32,234 nucleotides of DNA, from contig PTKX01000013.1 in the NCBI GenBank assembly GCA_002938195.1, forward strand, positions 1 to 32,234. The letters run 5' to 3'. A program made the translations under genes and the position numbers. A model generated the notes under the pieces. It did no database searches. It was given only the letters and a program-made list of their open reading frames with translations, and was not told where the DNA came from. Source of the stretch: Alphaproteobacteria bacterium MarineAlpha5_Bin7. GTDB taxonomy: Bacteria; Pseudomonadota; Alphaproteobacteria; HIMB59; GCA-002718135. The number at the start of each line of letters is the position of its first letter. Position 1 is the first letter of the stretch. Shown here one piece after another: positions 1-9,415 of this stretch.

Positions 1-930
1 GATTTAAATGATGTCAAAAAAATTTCATATGACGTTAAACAAAATTCTCTAATGATAGCTCAGACTCCGCATACTTACTCAGGTATAGAAATTGCAATTT
101 TAGATCTTTTAGGAAAAAAAAATCAGTGTCCAATTTTTGAATTGCTAGGTTATAAAAAATCAATTCCTAAAATTGCTTATGCTTCTGTTCTCTTTGGAAA
201 ATCCCCTAGCGAAACTTTTAATGTTGCCAGAGAAATGTTTAATAAAAAATTTAAAGCAGTAAAGTTTGGTTGGCAGAATTTTGGATCAAATCTAAATTCT
301 GACAATGATCACTTAATTGCAGCTAGAGAAGGATTGGGAACAGATATAATGTTAATGGTCGATGTTGGGGCAATTTGGGGCAATGACGTCGATGAAGCAT
401 TAAAAAGAGAAAAAATACTAAAAGAGGCAAATATTACTTGGCTTGAAGAACCTTTTTATAGTGATGCATTTTATGAATATTCAGAATTTACTAATAAAAC
501 ATTATTACCTCTAGCAGGAGGAGAGTCATGTCATTCTGTTGATTCAGCAAAAAATATGATTCATTTTGGTAAAGTCAAATATATTCAAATTGATGCAGGG
601 ATAGTTGGAGGTATTTTAGCTGGAAAAGAAATTTGTGAGTATGCTGAGAATAGAAATGTACAATATGTAAATCATACTTTTACTTCTCATCTCCAGTTAT
701 CAGCATCTTTGCAAGCATATGCTGGATCATTAAAAAGTACGTTGGCAGAATTCCCAATGCAATTAAAGTCTTTAGCTTGGGATATTACTAAGAACCATAT
801 TGTTAAAGACGATAATGGTTGTATCATTAATCCACTTGCAGTAGGGCATGGCATAATAATTAATGAGGAAGCTCTTAAACAATATAAGGTTGATGTTGAA
901 ATATATATTAATTCAAAGAAGACATTTTAG
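1..930 (+). CDS. Enolase superfamily (mandelate racemase/muconate lactonizing-type) sugar-acid dehydratase, 5' truncated by window
   Basis: The frame of the listed ORF (52..930) is open back to base 1 (DLNDVKKISYDVKQNSLMIA...), so the gene runs off the left edge. Motifs AVKFGW, LMVDVGA, WLEEPF, LAGGES, QIDAGIVGG fit an enolase-superfamily barrel. Confidence 0.85.
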   Translation, partial: DLNDVKKISYDVKQNSLMIAQTPHTYSGIEIAILDLLGKKNQCPIFELLGYKKSIPKIAYASVLFGKSPSETFNVAREMFNKKFKAVKFGWQNFGSNLNSDNDHLIAAREGLGTDIMLMVDVGAIWGNDVDEALKREKILKEANITWLEEPFYSDAFYEYSEFTNKTLLPLAGGESCHSVDSAKNMIHFGKVKYIQIDAGIVGGILAGKEICEYAENRNVQYVNHTFTSHLQLSASLQAYAGSLKSTLAEFPMQLKSLAWDITKNHIVKDDNGCIINPLAVGHGIIINEEALKQYKVDVEIYINSKKTF

Positions 931-935
931 TTAAA

Positions 936-2111
936 ATGAAAATTACAGATATTCAAACTCTTATAGTTAATGCAGAAATGCGAAATTGGGTTTTTGTAAA
1001 AATATTAACAGATGAAGGAATTTACGGTTGGGGTGAATCAACTGTAGAATGGAAAACTAGAGCAGTTGTAGGCGCTATTGAAGATTTAAAACCTCTTATA
1101 ATAGGAAAAGATCCAAGGAACATAAAACAAAATTTTCAAATAATGACTAAACATGGTTTTTGGAAATTAGGTGTAATTGGCTTGTCTGCCATAAGTGGTA
1201 TCGAGCATGCAATGTGGGATATTCTCGGAAAAAGTCTTAACACTCCAGTGTGGCAATTATTAGGTGGCAAGGTAAGAGATAAGGTTAAAATTTATACTCA
1301 TTTAGGTATGGGTGATATGAAAGCTGTCTACAAAGACACTATGAATGTTTCAGGACTGATTGATCATGCGCAAAAATTAGTTGATTTAGGATATAATGCT
1401 TTCAAAGTAGTTTTTATTCCTTACACTCACTACACAGTTACAAATAAAAATTTAAAATATGTTAATCATTTGATGAGTTCATTAAGGGATAAAGTTGGTG
1501 ATGAAATAGAAATCATGGTTGATTTTCATGGAAGATGTGGATCTGGCCAATCAGCAATACAATATGTGAAAGAACTAGAACCGTATAATCCAATGTTTAT
1601 AGAAGAGCCTATACAACCAGGTGATACTTCAACATTGCTTCAAATTAAGGAAGCTATTTGTTGCCCTTTAGCTACTGGCGAGAGATTAATTGGTCTCCAA
1701 GAGTTTGAATCACTTTTTCATTTAAGAGCAATTGATATAGCTCAACCAGATCTAAATCATTGCGGAGGTCTTCTTGAAGCAAAAAATATTGCCTCAGCAG
1801 CTAGTGTAGCTAATATTGCAATTGCTCCTCATAATCCAAATGGACCTATTGCTGGAGCAGCAGCTTTACATTTTGCTATATCAACCCCTAATCATATTAT
1901 TCAAGAGGTTATGGACAAATCAGTCCCATGGTATGAGGATGTAATTTCTACCACCCCCATTAAAAGGAATGGAAGTTATTGGGAAATACCAAATAGTCCA
2001 GGTTTTGGTATCGAAGTTAATGAGAAAGAAGCAGCTAAATATCCCTTTAAGCAGGAAATTTTATCACCCACTGAAGCTTATCTAGACGATGGAACAGTTG
2101 TTGACTGGTAG
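936..2111 (+). CDS. D-galactonate dehydratase-family (DgoD-like) enolase superfamily enzyme
   Basis: IYGWGEST, IMVDFHGR, FIEEPIQPG, TGERLIG, IAQPDLNHCGGLLEAKNIA and IAPHNPNGPIA resemble the DgoD subgroup, including the His in DFHGR and APHNP. Confidence 0.85.
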   Translation: MKITDIQTLIVNAEMRNWVFVKILTDEGIYGWGESTVEWKTRAVVGAIEDLKPLIIGKDPRNIKQNFQIMTKHGFWKLGVIGLSAISGIEHAMWDILGKSLNTPVWQLLGGKVRDKVKIYTHLGMGDMKAVYKDTMNVSGLIDHAQKLVDLGYNAFKVVFIPYTHYTVTNKNLKYVNHLMSSLRDKVGDEIEIMVDFHGRCGSGQSAIQYVKELEPYNPMFIEEPIQPGDTSTLLQIKEAICCPLATGERLIGLQEFESLFHLRAIDIAQPDLNHCGGLLEAKNIASAASVANIAIAPHNPNGPIAGAAALHFAISTPNHIIQEVMDKSVPWYEDVISTTPIKRNGSYWEIPNSPGFGIEVNEKEAAKYPFKQEILSPTEAYLDDGTVVDW

Positions 2112-3021
2112 TTTAAAAAAAACTGAATTAAAAAAATTAAAAGGTATTTTTCCTATTGTTTATTCTTTTTTTAATAAAAATAATTCCCTTGATAAAAAAC
2201 TTATCACAGAGCAGATTGAATTAATTTCAGATATAGGATCTAATGGTATTGCTTGTCTTGGTCTTGCAACAGAAGTTAATAAATTATCCTTTCGAGAAAA
2301 ACAAACTATTATCGAACTAATCTCAAAAACATGTACGGGAAAAATTCCTATAGCAGTTACTATTCAAGGAAATTCTTTTAAAGAATATGTTGATTTAATT
2401 AATGTTGCTAAATCTAACGAAGCAAGTTGGATTATACTCCAGCCTTTTTTAAAAAATAAAAAAAAATCCGAGCAAGATTGTTATAATTTTTTTGACAAAA
2501 TAATTCCTTATACAAATAATTCTATTTCAGGTATTCAAAATGCTATTGAATACTTAGGCGTTGGTCTTTCACCAAAAAATATTATTAAACTTTACAATAG
2601 ATTTCCTAATTTTAGAGTTATTAAAGGAGAAGCTTCTTCAGTATTTATTGAAAAAGAAATTAAACAATATCCAAAAGATTTATATGTATTCAATGGTAGA
2701 GGGGGTCAAGAAATAGTTGATAATTTTATGGTTGGATGCAAAGGGATAGTTCCTTGCTTGGATGGAGCAGATAGATTTTTAAAAATTTATAAGCTCATTA
2801 AAAATAAACGTATTATAGAAGCAAGAAAAGAATATCAAAAAATACTACCATCTATTGTATTTATTATGCAATCTATCAATACTCTTATTTGTTATGGAAA
2901 GCGCGTATGTGCTTTTCGTATGGGAGTAAGAAACATTTATGATAGAAAACCATTTCTTAGTCCTACAGATTATGGTATCAAAAAATCTAGAGAAATTGCT
3001 AAGATGTTAGGTAAATTTTAA
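2089..3021 (+). CDS. DapA/NanA-family (dihydrodipicolinate synthase-like) aldolase/dehydratase
   Basis: LKGIFPIVYSFFNKNNSLD N-terminus, LGLATEVNKLS, and RVIKGE with the Schiff-base Lys. Overlaps the upstream gene by 23 nt, so the true start may be a few codons later. Confidence 0.8.
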   Translation: MEQLLTGSLKKTELKKLKGIFPIVYSFFNKNNSLDKKLITEQIELISDIGSNGIACLGLATEVNKLSFREKQTIIELISKTCTGKIPIAVTIQGNSFKEYVDLINVAKSNEASWIILQPFLKNKKKSEQDCYNFFDKIIPYTNNSISGIQNAIEYLGVGLSPKNIIKLYNRFPNFRVIKGEASSVFIEKEIKQYPKDLYVFNGRGGQEIVDNFMVGCKGIVPCLDGADRFLKIYKLIKNKRIIEARKEYQKILPSIVFIMQSINTLICYGKRVCAFRMGVRNIYDRKPFLSPTDYGIKKSREIAKMLGKF

Positions 3022-4754
3022 TGGCTAAAGAAAAAAAATATCGCTCAAGCGAATGGTATAGCTCTAAGTCTCATAGAAGGGATACATTCATACATAGAGG
3101 TTGGATGAGGAATCAAGGGCATCCGAACCATCTTTTCGATGGCAGGCCAGTAATTGGAATTTGTAATACTTGGTCAGAATTAACTCCTTGCAATGGTCAT
3201 TTTAGAGAAATTGCTGAACATGTAAGAAGGGGTGTATATGAAGCTGGAGGCTTTCCATTAGAATTTCCAGTTTTTTCAGCTAGTGAATCAAACTTAAGAC
3301 CTACAGCAATGTTGTTTCGTAATCTAGCTAGCATGGATGTTGAAGAAGCAATAAGAGGAAATCCAATTGACGGAGTAGTGCTTTTAATGGGTTGTGATAA
3401 AACTACACCATCTCTATTAATGGGCGCAGCTAGTTGTGACCTTCCGACAATAGGTGTTTCTGGAGGACCAATGTTGAATGGACAACATAGAGGAAAAACT
3501 ATTGGGTCTGGCACAGGAGTTTGGAAACTGGATGCTGATTTGGCAGCTGGCGTAATTTCTGAAGATGATTTTGTAGAAGCTGAAATTTCAATGAGTAGAT
3601 CGAAAGGTCATTGTATGACAATGGGTACAGCTTCAACAATGGCAAGCATGGTAGAGTCTTTAGGAATGGCATTGCCGCACAATGCAGCTATACCAGCAGT
3701 AGATTCCAGAAGATATTCAAATGCTTTTCTTTCAGGAAAGAGAATTGTTGAAATGGTTAAAGAAAATTTAGTTATGTCTAAAATAATTACAAAAAAATCT
3801 TTTGAAAATGCAATAAAAGTTAATGGTGCAATTGGAGGTTCAACAAATGCAGTAATACATTTAGCTGCAATTGCTGGTAGAATGGAAATTGATCTTTCAT
3901 TAGATGATTGGGAAATATGTGGAAAAGAAATTCCAACACTTGTAAATCTACAACCATCAGGAGATTATTTAATGGAGGATTTCTATTATGCAGGGGGGTT
4001 GCCAGCAGTTATAAAAAAACTATTAGATAAAAATTTACTTAATAAAGAATCTCTTACTGTTAATGGAAAAACATTAGAACAAAATAATTTTGAAGCAGTT
4101 TGTTGGAATGAAGAAGTTATTAGGAATTTTGATAATCCAATAACAAAAGATGGTGGCATTAAAGTATTAAGAGGTAATATAGCACCTGATGGAGCTATAT
4201 TAAAACCTTCTGCAGCTTCAAAGCATTTAATGCAGCATACTGGCAAAGCTGTAGTATTTGAAAGTGTAGAAGAATTTCATAAAAAAATCCATGATCCCAA
4301 TCTAGATGTGGATGAAAATTCAATATTAGTTTTAAAAAATTGTGGACCAAAAGGTTACCCAGGTATGGCAGAAGTAGGAAATATGCTTTTACCTCAAAAA
4401 CTTCTGAAAAAAGGAGTAAGGGATATGATTAGAATTTCTGATGCTCGTATGAGTGGTACAGCTTTTGGAACTGTTATTTTACATACAGCTCCTGAATCCG
4501 CAGTCAAAGGCCCACTTGCAGCGGTTCAAAATGGAGATGAAATTAAAATTGATGTTGATAACGGTATAATGGAATTACTTGTTGATGAAAAAATAATATT
4601 GGAAAGATTAAAAAATTATAAACCAGTTCTTCCTGAAATTACTAGTGGTTATCAAAAAATGTATATTGATCATGTTAACCAAGCTAACAAAGGAGCAGAT
4701 CTTGACTTTTTAGTTGGCAGAAGAGGTACAGAGGTCAAACGCCATAGCCATTAA
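3021..4754 (+). CDS. IlvD/Edd-family dehydratase, probably sugar-acid (arabonate/xylonate-type) dehydratase
   Basis: GICNTWSELTPCNGHF, GCDKTTPSLLMGAAS, GHCMTMGTASTMA (Fe-S cysteines), GGSTNAVIHL, DARMSGTAFGTVILH. Confidence 0.88.
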   Translation: MAKEKKYRSSEWYSSKSHRRDTFIHRGWMRNQGHPNHLFDGRPVIGICNTWSELTPCNGHFREIAEHVRRGVYEAGGFPLEFPVFSASESNLRPTAMLFRNLASMDVEEAIRGNPIDGVVLLMGCDKTTPSLLMGAASCDLPTIGVSGGPMLNGQHRGKTIGSGTGVWKLDADLAAGVISEDDFVEAEISMSRSKGHCMTMGTASTMASMVESLGMALPHNAAIPAVDSRRYSNAFLSGKRIVEMVKENLVMSKIITKKSFENAIKVNGAIGGSTNAVIHLAAIAGRMEIDLSLDDWEICGKEIPTLVNLQPSGDYLMEDFYYAGGLPAVIKKLLDKNLLNKESLTVNGKTLEQNNFEAVCWNEEVIRNFDNPITKDGGIKVLRGNIAPDGAILKPSAASKHLMQHTGKAVVFESVEEFHKKIHDPNLDVDENSILVLKNCGPKGYPGMAEVGNMLLPQKLLKKGVRDMIRISDARMSGTAFGTVILHTAPESAVKGPLAAVQNGDEIKIDVDNGIMELLVDEKIILERLKNYKPVLPEITSGYQKMYIDHVNQANKGADLDFLVGRRGTEVKRHSH

Positions 4755-4762
4755 CGAATTCA

Positions 4763-5695
4763 ATGATTAATAAAAATGTATCAAATCAAATTATCGTATT
4801 TATTGATTGGGGAACTACTAACTTTAGAGCATACAAATTTGATTTAAAAGCAAATAAAGTATTAAAAAAAATTGAAACCGATAAAGGAATTTTAAATCTA
4901 AAAAATAGAAAGCAGTATATTAATATTATTTTAGATACTTTAAGAAAATTTCGTTTAAAAAAAGATCAATATATTTTGATGGCAGGTATGGTTGGGAGCA
5001 AAAAAGGACTTTATGAAGTTCCTTATGTTTCAGTTCCTACAACAATAAAAAAAATATCTTTAAAAATACCAGTTAAAAAAATTTCAAACATTAATATAAG
5101 AATTGTTCCTGGCTTAGTTTATAAAAAAAATAATTTTCTTGATGTAATACGAGGAGAAGAAACCTTAGTAATTGGAGCCATAAATAAAGTTAAAATAAGA
5201 AAATATTGCTTTCTTTGTTGCCCTGGAACACATTCAAAATGGATTTCTATTGAAAATAAAAAATTTAAATCTTTTTCTTCTTATATGAGTGGCGAAATAT
5301 ATTCTGCTATATATAAAGGTACCATTTTATTACAATCTTTACAAAAAAGTTCAAATAAGTTTTCTAAAAATTATTTTATAAAAGGACTTAATTTAATAAA
5401 GAGAGGATACTCATTTCCAAATATCCTATTTAAAATTCGTACTATGGATCTATTTAATCAATCAAAACCGTATGAGCGTAATTCTTTTTTATCTGGTTTA
5501 ATTATAGGTATGGAGATAAATGATATATCAAAACAAAAGAAAATATATAAATCTACTGTAATATTGATAGCTAGTGGTGCTTTAACTAAAATGTATTCAA
5601 TTGCCCTTAATTATTATAAAATTAAATACAATTTGGTTAATGCAGATGAATGCTTTATTAATGGAATGAAAAAAATATATGAATCAAATAACTAA
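4763..5695 (+). CDS. dgoK: 2-dehydro-3-deoxygalactonokinase (DgoK family)
   Basis: N-terminal FIDWGTTNFRAY, AGMVGSKKGLYEVPYV, RGEETLVIGA, CCPGTHSKW; followed by an aldolase gene overlapping it. Confidence 0.85.
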   Translation: MINKNVSNQIIVFIDWGTTNFRAYKFDLKANKVLKKIETDKGILNLKNRKQYINIILDTLRKFRLKKDQYILMAGMVGSKKGLYEVPYVSVPTTIKKISLKIPVKKISNINIRIVPGLVYKKNNFLDVIRGEETLVIGAINKVKIRKYCFLCCPGTHSKWISIENKKFKSFSSYMSGEIYSAIYKGTILLQSLQKSSNKFSKNYFIKGLNLIKRGYSFPNILFKIRTMDLFNQSKPYERNSFLSGLIIGMEINDISKQKKIYKSTVILIASGALTKMYSIALNYYKIKYNLVNADECFINGMKKIYESNN

Positions 5696-6305
5696 TAATT
5701 TTTTAAATTCACTTGCAAAATCAAAAATAGTAGTAATTTTGAGAAATATAGAACTACATCAATGCGAGGAATTCGTTGGTTTATTAGAAGAAAATCAACT
5801 AGATACTGTTGAAATAACTCTTAATTCTCCAGACCCTTTCTCTTGTATTGAATTAATTACAAAAAAATTTCCAAAAATTAATATAGGGGCTGGAACAGTA
5901 ATTGAGAAAAAAGACATAAAAAAATTAAAAGATTTGGGCGTAAAGTTTATAGTTTCTCCAAACACAAACCCAGAAGTAATAACGGAAACCTTAAATAACA
6001 ATTTAGTATCAGTTCCAGGTTTTTATACTGCTACAGAAGGGTTTAGTGCAGTCAAATACGGAGCTAGTATTTTAAAACTTTTTCCATCTGGAATAAATGG
6101 TTTGAATCTTTTAAAAGATTATTCAGCGGTTTTTCCAAAACATATCAAATTTATTCCTACAGGTGGAATAAATTTAGATAATTTAAAACAATTTTTGTCT
6201 AAATCTTTTGCGGTTGGAATAGGAAGTTCTTTGTTCTCTTCCAATATTTCATTAAATGAATTTTCTGATAGAATTCAAAATATAAAATCTTTAATTAAAT
6301 TATGA
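5679..6305 (+). CDS. dgoA: 2-dehydro-3-deoxy-6-phosphogalactonate/gluconate aldolase (DgoA/Eda family)
   Basis: KIVVILRNI, VEITLNSPDP, IGAGTVIEKKD, FIVSPNTNPEVI, LKLFPSG, FIPTGGI. Overlaps dgoK by 17 nt. Confidence 0.85.
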   Translation: MNQITNNFLNSLAKSKIVVILRNIELHQCEEFVGLLEENQLDTVEITLNSPDPFSCIELITKKFPKINIGAGTVIEKKDIKKLKDLGVKFIVSPNTNPEVITETLNNNLVSVPGFYTATEGFSAVKYGASILKLFPSGINGLNLLKDYSAVFPKHIKFIPTGGINLDNLKQFLSKSFAVGIGSSLFSSNISLNEFSDRIQNIKSLIKL

Positions 6306-7447
6306 AAATAGAAAAAATTGATCTTTATCCGGTTTCTGTACCATATAAGTTAATTGAAAAAAGTTCACGCGTTTATAGAAGTGGAGTTTCAGATATTATT
6401 ATTAAAATTACTACTAGTGACGGAATTGTTGGTTGGGGAGAAGCAACTAGAACAGCTAGCGCGAAAGTTATTCTTGAAACATTGAATGCAATGAAACCAA
6501 TTTTAATAAATAGTAATCCTTGGCAAAATTTAGAACATGAAAATAATATTTATAATACCGCTCTTTGGCATTGGTCTCCAATTACTGCTAACCTCGCATA
6601 TGGAGGAATTGATATGGCGCTGTGGGATATATATGGAAAAGATACTGGAAAACCTATTTATGAATTACTAGGGGGCAACCTAAGAAATGAGGTTAATTAT
6701 TTTTATTATCTCACTTGGACAAATATGGAAAATCTGGCTGAGCAATGCCAAGATGGTGTTGATAAAGGATATGAGGTTTTTTACTTAAAGATAGGAAAAG
6801 ACGAAAAAGTTGAAGAAGAGATGATCAAAACAGTTCGCAAGACAATAGGCCCTGACAAAAAAATAAGACTTGATACAAATATGTCATGGACAATACCTCA
6901 AGCAAAAAAATTAATTAATAAATGGAATGAAGAATATTCTATAGATTTTGTAGAAGCTCCAGTTCAAATTGAACCCTTAAGTCAAATGAAGGAGCTAAGT
7001 AAAAAAGTTAGTTCTTCATTATGTGTTAATGAGGGATTATGGAAAGAAAACGAATTCATTGATATTATAAATTCAAGATGTGGTGACTATTTATGTTGTA
7101 GTCATTACTATGTTGGAACAATAAGAAAATATCTACATTTAGCATATTTATCTAATTATTTAGGGTGGATGATTTGTAAACACACACATGGAGAATTAGG
7201 TTTAACAGCAGCAATTGGACAACATTTAATGTTAGTAATACCAAATGCTTGCGATGGCCATCAACAAACTGCTCAAAATATGGTTGATGATATTCTAACA
7301 GAGCCTATTCCCATTACTAATCAGCCTAATTGGAGTAAAATAGAGAACCCAGGAATAGGCGTTGAAGTAGATGAAGAAAAAGTTCTGTTTTATAATAAAA
7401 AATTCTTAGATGAAGGTGAGTTTTTGCCTTATGGAGATAGTTTTTAA
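6302..7447 (+). CDS. Enolase superfamily (mandelate racemase/muconate lactonizing-type) enzyme
   Basis: VGWGEATRTASAKV, GGIDMALWDIYGK, LLGGNLRNEV, IRLDTNMSWTIPQA, FVEAPVQ, VNEGLW, KHTHGELGL. Confidence 0.82.
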   Translation: MKIEKIDLYPVSVPYKLIEKSSRVYRSGVSDIIIKITTSDGIVGWGEATRTASAKVILETLNAMKPILINSNPWQNLEHENNIYNTALWHWSPITANLAYGGIDMALWDIYGKDTGKPIYELLGGNLRNEVNYFYYLTWTNMENLAEQCQDGVDKGYEVFYLKIGKDEKVEEEMIKTVRKTIGPDKKIRLDTNMSWTIPQAKKLINKWNEEYSIDFVEAPVQIEPLSQMKELSKKVSSSLCVNEGLWKENEFIDIINSRCGDYLCCSHYYVGTIRKYLHLAYLSNYLGWMICKHTHGELGLTAAIGQHLMLVIPNACDGHQQTAQNMVDDILTEPIPITNQPNWSKIENPGIGVEVDEEKVLFYNKKFLDEGEFLPYGDSF

Positions 7448-7496
7448 TTTTAATTTCCTTGACCTTTTTTTTTAAATCAAGTTAGATATTAAAACA

Positions 7497-8516
7497 ATGA
7501 ATAATTCCGATACACCATTGCTTAAAATTTCAAAAGTTTCTAAACAATTTGGTGAAACTATAGCAGTCAAAGAACTTAGTTATGAAATTTTTCCTCGTGA
7601 TTTTGTTGCTATTTTAGGCCCATCTGGATGTGGTAAAACTACTTTATTAAAAATGATAGGTGGTTTTGTAGAGCCTTCCTCAGGTAAAATAGAAATTGAT
7701 AATATTAACATCACAAATATTGGACCAGAAAAAAGACCAACTAATATGGTTTTTCAGGGTTATGGATTATTTCCTCATATGACTGTCAAACAAAATGCAT
7801 CATATGGATTAAAATTACAAAATTTAAACAAAGAAGAGATAGCTGAGAGAACCAATGAAGTTTTAGAATTAGTTAAACTTAACGAATTAGCAAACAGAAA
7901 TATAACTAAATTATCTGGCGGTCAGCAACAAAGAGTAGCTTTAGCAAGAGCATTAATAATGCGGCCGAAAGTTTTATTACTCGATGAACCTTTAGCTGCT
8001 TTAGATCTAAAATTACGACATGCAATGCAAGATGAATTAAGAAGAATTCATGACCAAATTGGGGGCACATTTGTTTTTGTTACTCACGACCAAAGTGAAG
8101 CTTTAAGTTTAGCAAATAGAATTGCAGTAATGAATGATGGAGAAATTGTACAAGAGGGAAATGCAGAAGAGATCTATTTAGAGCCGAAAACAATGTTTGT
8201 TTCTAATTTTATAGGTGAGACAAATTCAATTTCAAAAAATTTATTTGACTCTTCATTAAATAATCAACAAAATTCCAATGTTATTGTTAGACCTGAAGCA
8301 ATTAAAATATCAACTAATACAACAAATACTGATATAGAATTGGAAGGCATAGTAAATGAAGTTGTTTTTTTAGGTTCACGTATAAAATATAAAGTAGCCG
8401 TTAAAGATAATATTCTAAATATTTCTAAGACTTCAGAGAATTATGATAGAAAAATAAAAAAAGAAACAAAAGTTAAAATAGGTTGGGACCTTAAAAATCA
8501 AATATCAATTAGCTAA
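7497..8516 (+). CDS. ABC transporter ATP-binding protein, PotA-like (spermidine/putrescine-type family)
   Basis: Walker A GPSGCGKTTLLKM, signature LSGGQQQRVALARAL, Walker B VLLLDEPLAALD, C-terminal TOBE-like region. Confidence 0.9.
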   Translation: MNNSDTPLLKISKVSKQFGETIAVKELSYEIFPRDFVAILGPSGCGKTTLLKMIGGFVEPSSGKIEIDNINITNIGPEKRPTNMVFQGYGLFPHMTVKQNASYGLKLQNLNKEEIAERTNEVLELVKLNELANRNITKLSGGQQQRVALARALIMRPKVLLLDEPLAALDLKLRHAMQDELRRIHDQIGGTFVFVTHDQSEALSLANRIAVMNDGEIVQEGNAEEIYLEPKTMFVSNFIGETNSISKNLFDSSLNNQQNSNVIVRPEAIKISTNTTNTDIELEGIVNEVVFLGSRIKYKVAVKDNILNISKTSENYDRKIKKETKVKIGWDLKNQISIS

Positions 8517-9415
8517 TTGCTAAATATAGCAGCGGCACCCAGTAGGGCAGCATCATTTTTTAGTTTTGAATTAATAATAGGAATTTTTTTACAACTTTTT
8601 GCAAAAATATATTTTCTTGTATATTTAATCATCATTTTGTTTAGAAATTTATTATTTAAGGCAACTCCTCCACCCAATATCACACATTGTGGATCTAAAA
8701 TATTAACTAGAAGAGCTATTAAAGATCCAAGAGATTTTGCTATATCTTCTAGGTATTTTTTTTGTTTTAAATTCAATTTATTAATTCTGCCAAAATCATC
8801 AATGTTTTTTTTATTAATAATTTTAAATAATTTTTTTGTAATTGACTTTCCCGAGTAATAGTCTTCTGGCACCAAATTGAAATTCTTATTTTTTATTGGA
8901 TTAAATAAATTTATTTCACTTGAAGCAAAATGTATTGCAAAGCCATTATATCCAGAATAGATTTTTTTGTTTTGATATAAAGCATAACTTAGACCTGTTC
9001 CGATATTAACAAATATAAGATTCTTATATTTCTTACCTGCTCCATATAATTTTTCTCCCCTTAATGCATTTCTTACATCTGAATCTGCTTTTGCTTTAAT
9101 TTTAAAATCTTGAAAATGTTTTTTAAAGCTTAAATTCTCCCATTTAAAATTAAATGCTCCTTTTATTATTCCATCATTATTAATTAATTCTGGAACACCA
9201 ATTCCAATTTTATTTATTTTTATTGAATATTCTCTTTGCGCTATTCTAATAATTTTTAATGCATTTTTAGTAATATTTAATAAATTCTTTTTATCATTTT
9301 TGAAAGTTTTAGACTTAATTTCAATTTTTTTTATGACTTTACCTTTATTCAAATCAATAATACCAATACTTGTTTTAGTACCCCCTACATCGATACCTAA
9401 AGAATATTTTGTCAT
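8513..9415 (-). CDS. ROK-family sugar kinase
   Basis: N-terminal SLGIDVGGTKTSIGII, IGIGVPELIN, FVNIGTGLSYALY, LDPQCVILGGGVALN. Confidence 0.8.
   Translation of the reverse strand: MTKYSLGIDVGGTKTSIGIIDLNKGKVIKKIEIKSKTFKNDKKNLLNITKNALKIIRIAQREYSIKINKIGIGVPELINNDGIIKGAFNFKWENLSFKKHFQDFKIKAKADSDVRNALRGEKLYGAGKKYKNLIFVNIGTGLSYALYQNKKIYSGYNGFAIHFASSEINLFNPIKNKNFNLVPEDYYSGKSITKKLFKIINKKNIDDFGRINKLNLKQKKYLEDIAKSLGSLIALLVNILDPQCVILGGGVALNNKFLNKMMIKYTRKYIFAKSCKKIPIINSKLKNDAALLGAAAIFSN

Noticed and set aside
3197-3514. Minus-strand ORF antisense to the IlvD/Edd dehydratase (also 3986..4246)
   Set aside because: Lies entirely within a strongly supported gene on the opposite strand; no recognisable motif; shadow ORF.
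5795-6001. Small antisense ORFs 5795..6001, 10761..11021, 14326..14553, 14708..14947, 19475..19672, 22395..22580, 24857..25087, 29408..29617, 31065..31262
   Set aside because: All overlap confident genes and lack recognisable features or their own SD.
7459-7488. TTGACC plus TAGATA-like promoter before the PotA-like ATPase
   Set aside because: The -35 is good but the -10 is weak and only about 9 nt from the ATG; insufficient to annotate.
8517-8858. Plus-strand ORFs 8517..8858 and 9458..9697
   Set aside because: Antisense to the ROK and NagB-like genes; hydrophobic AT-rich translations without motifs.
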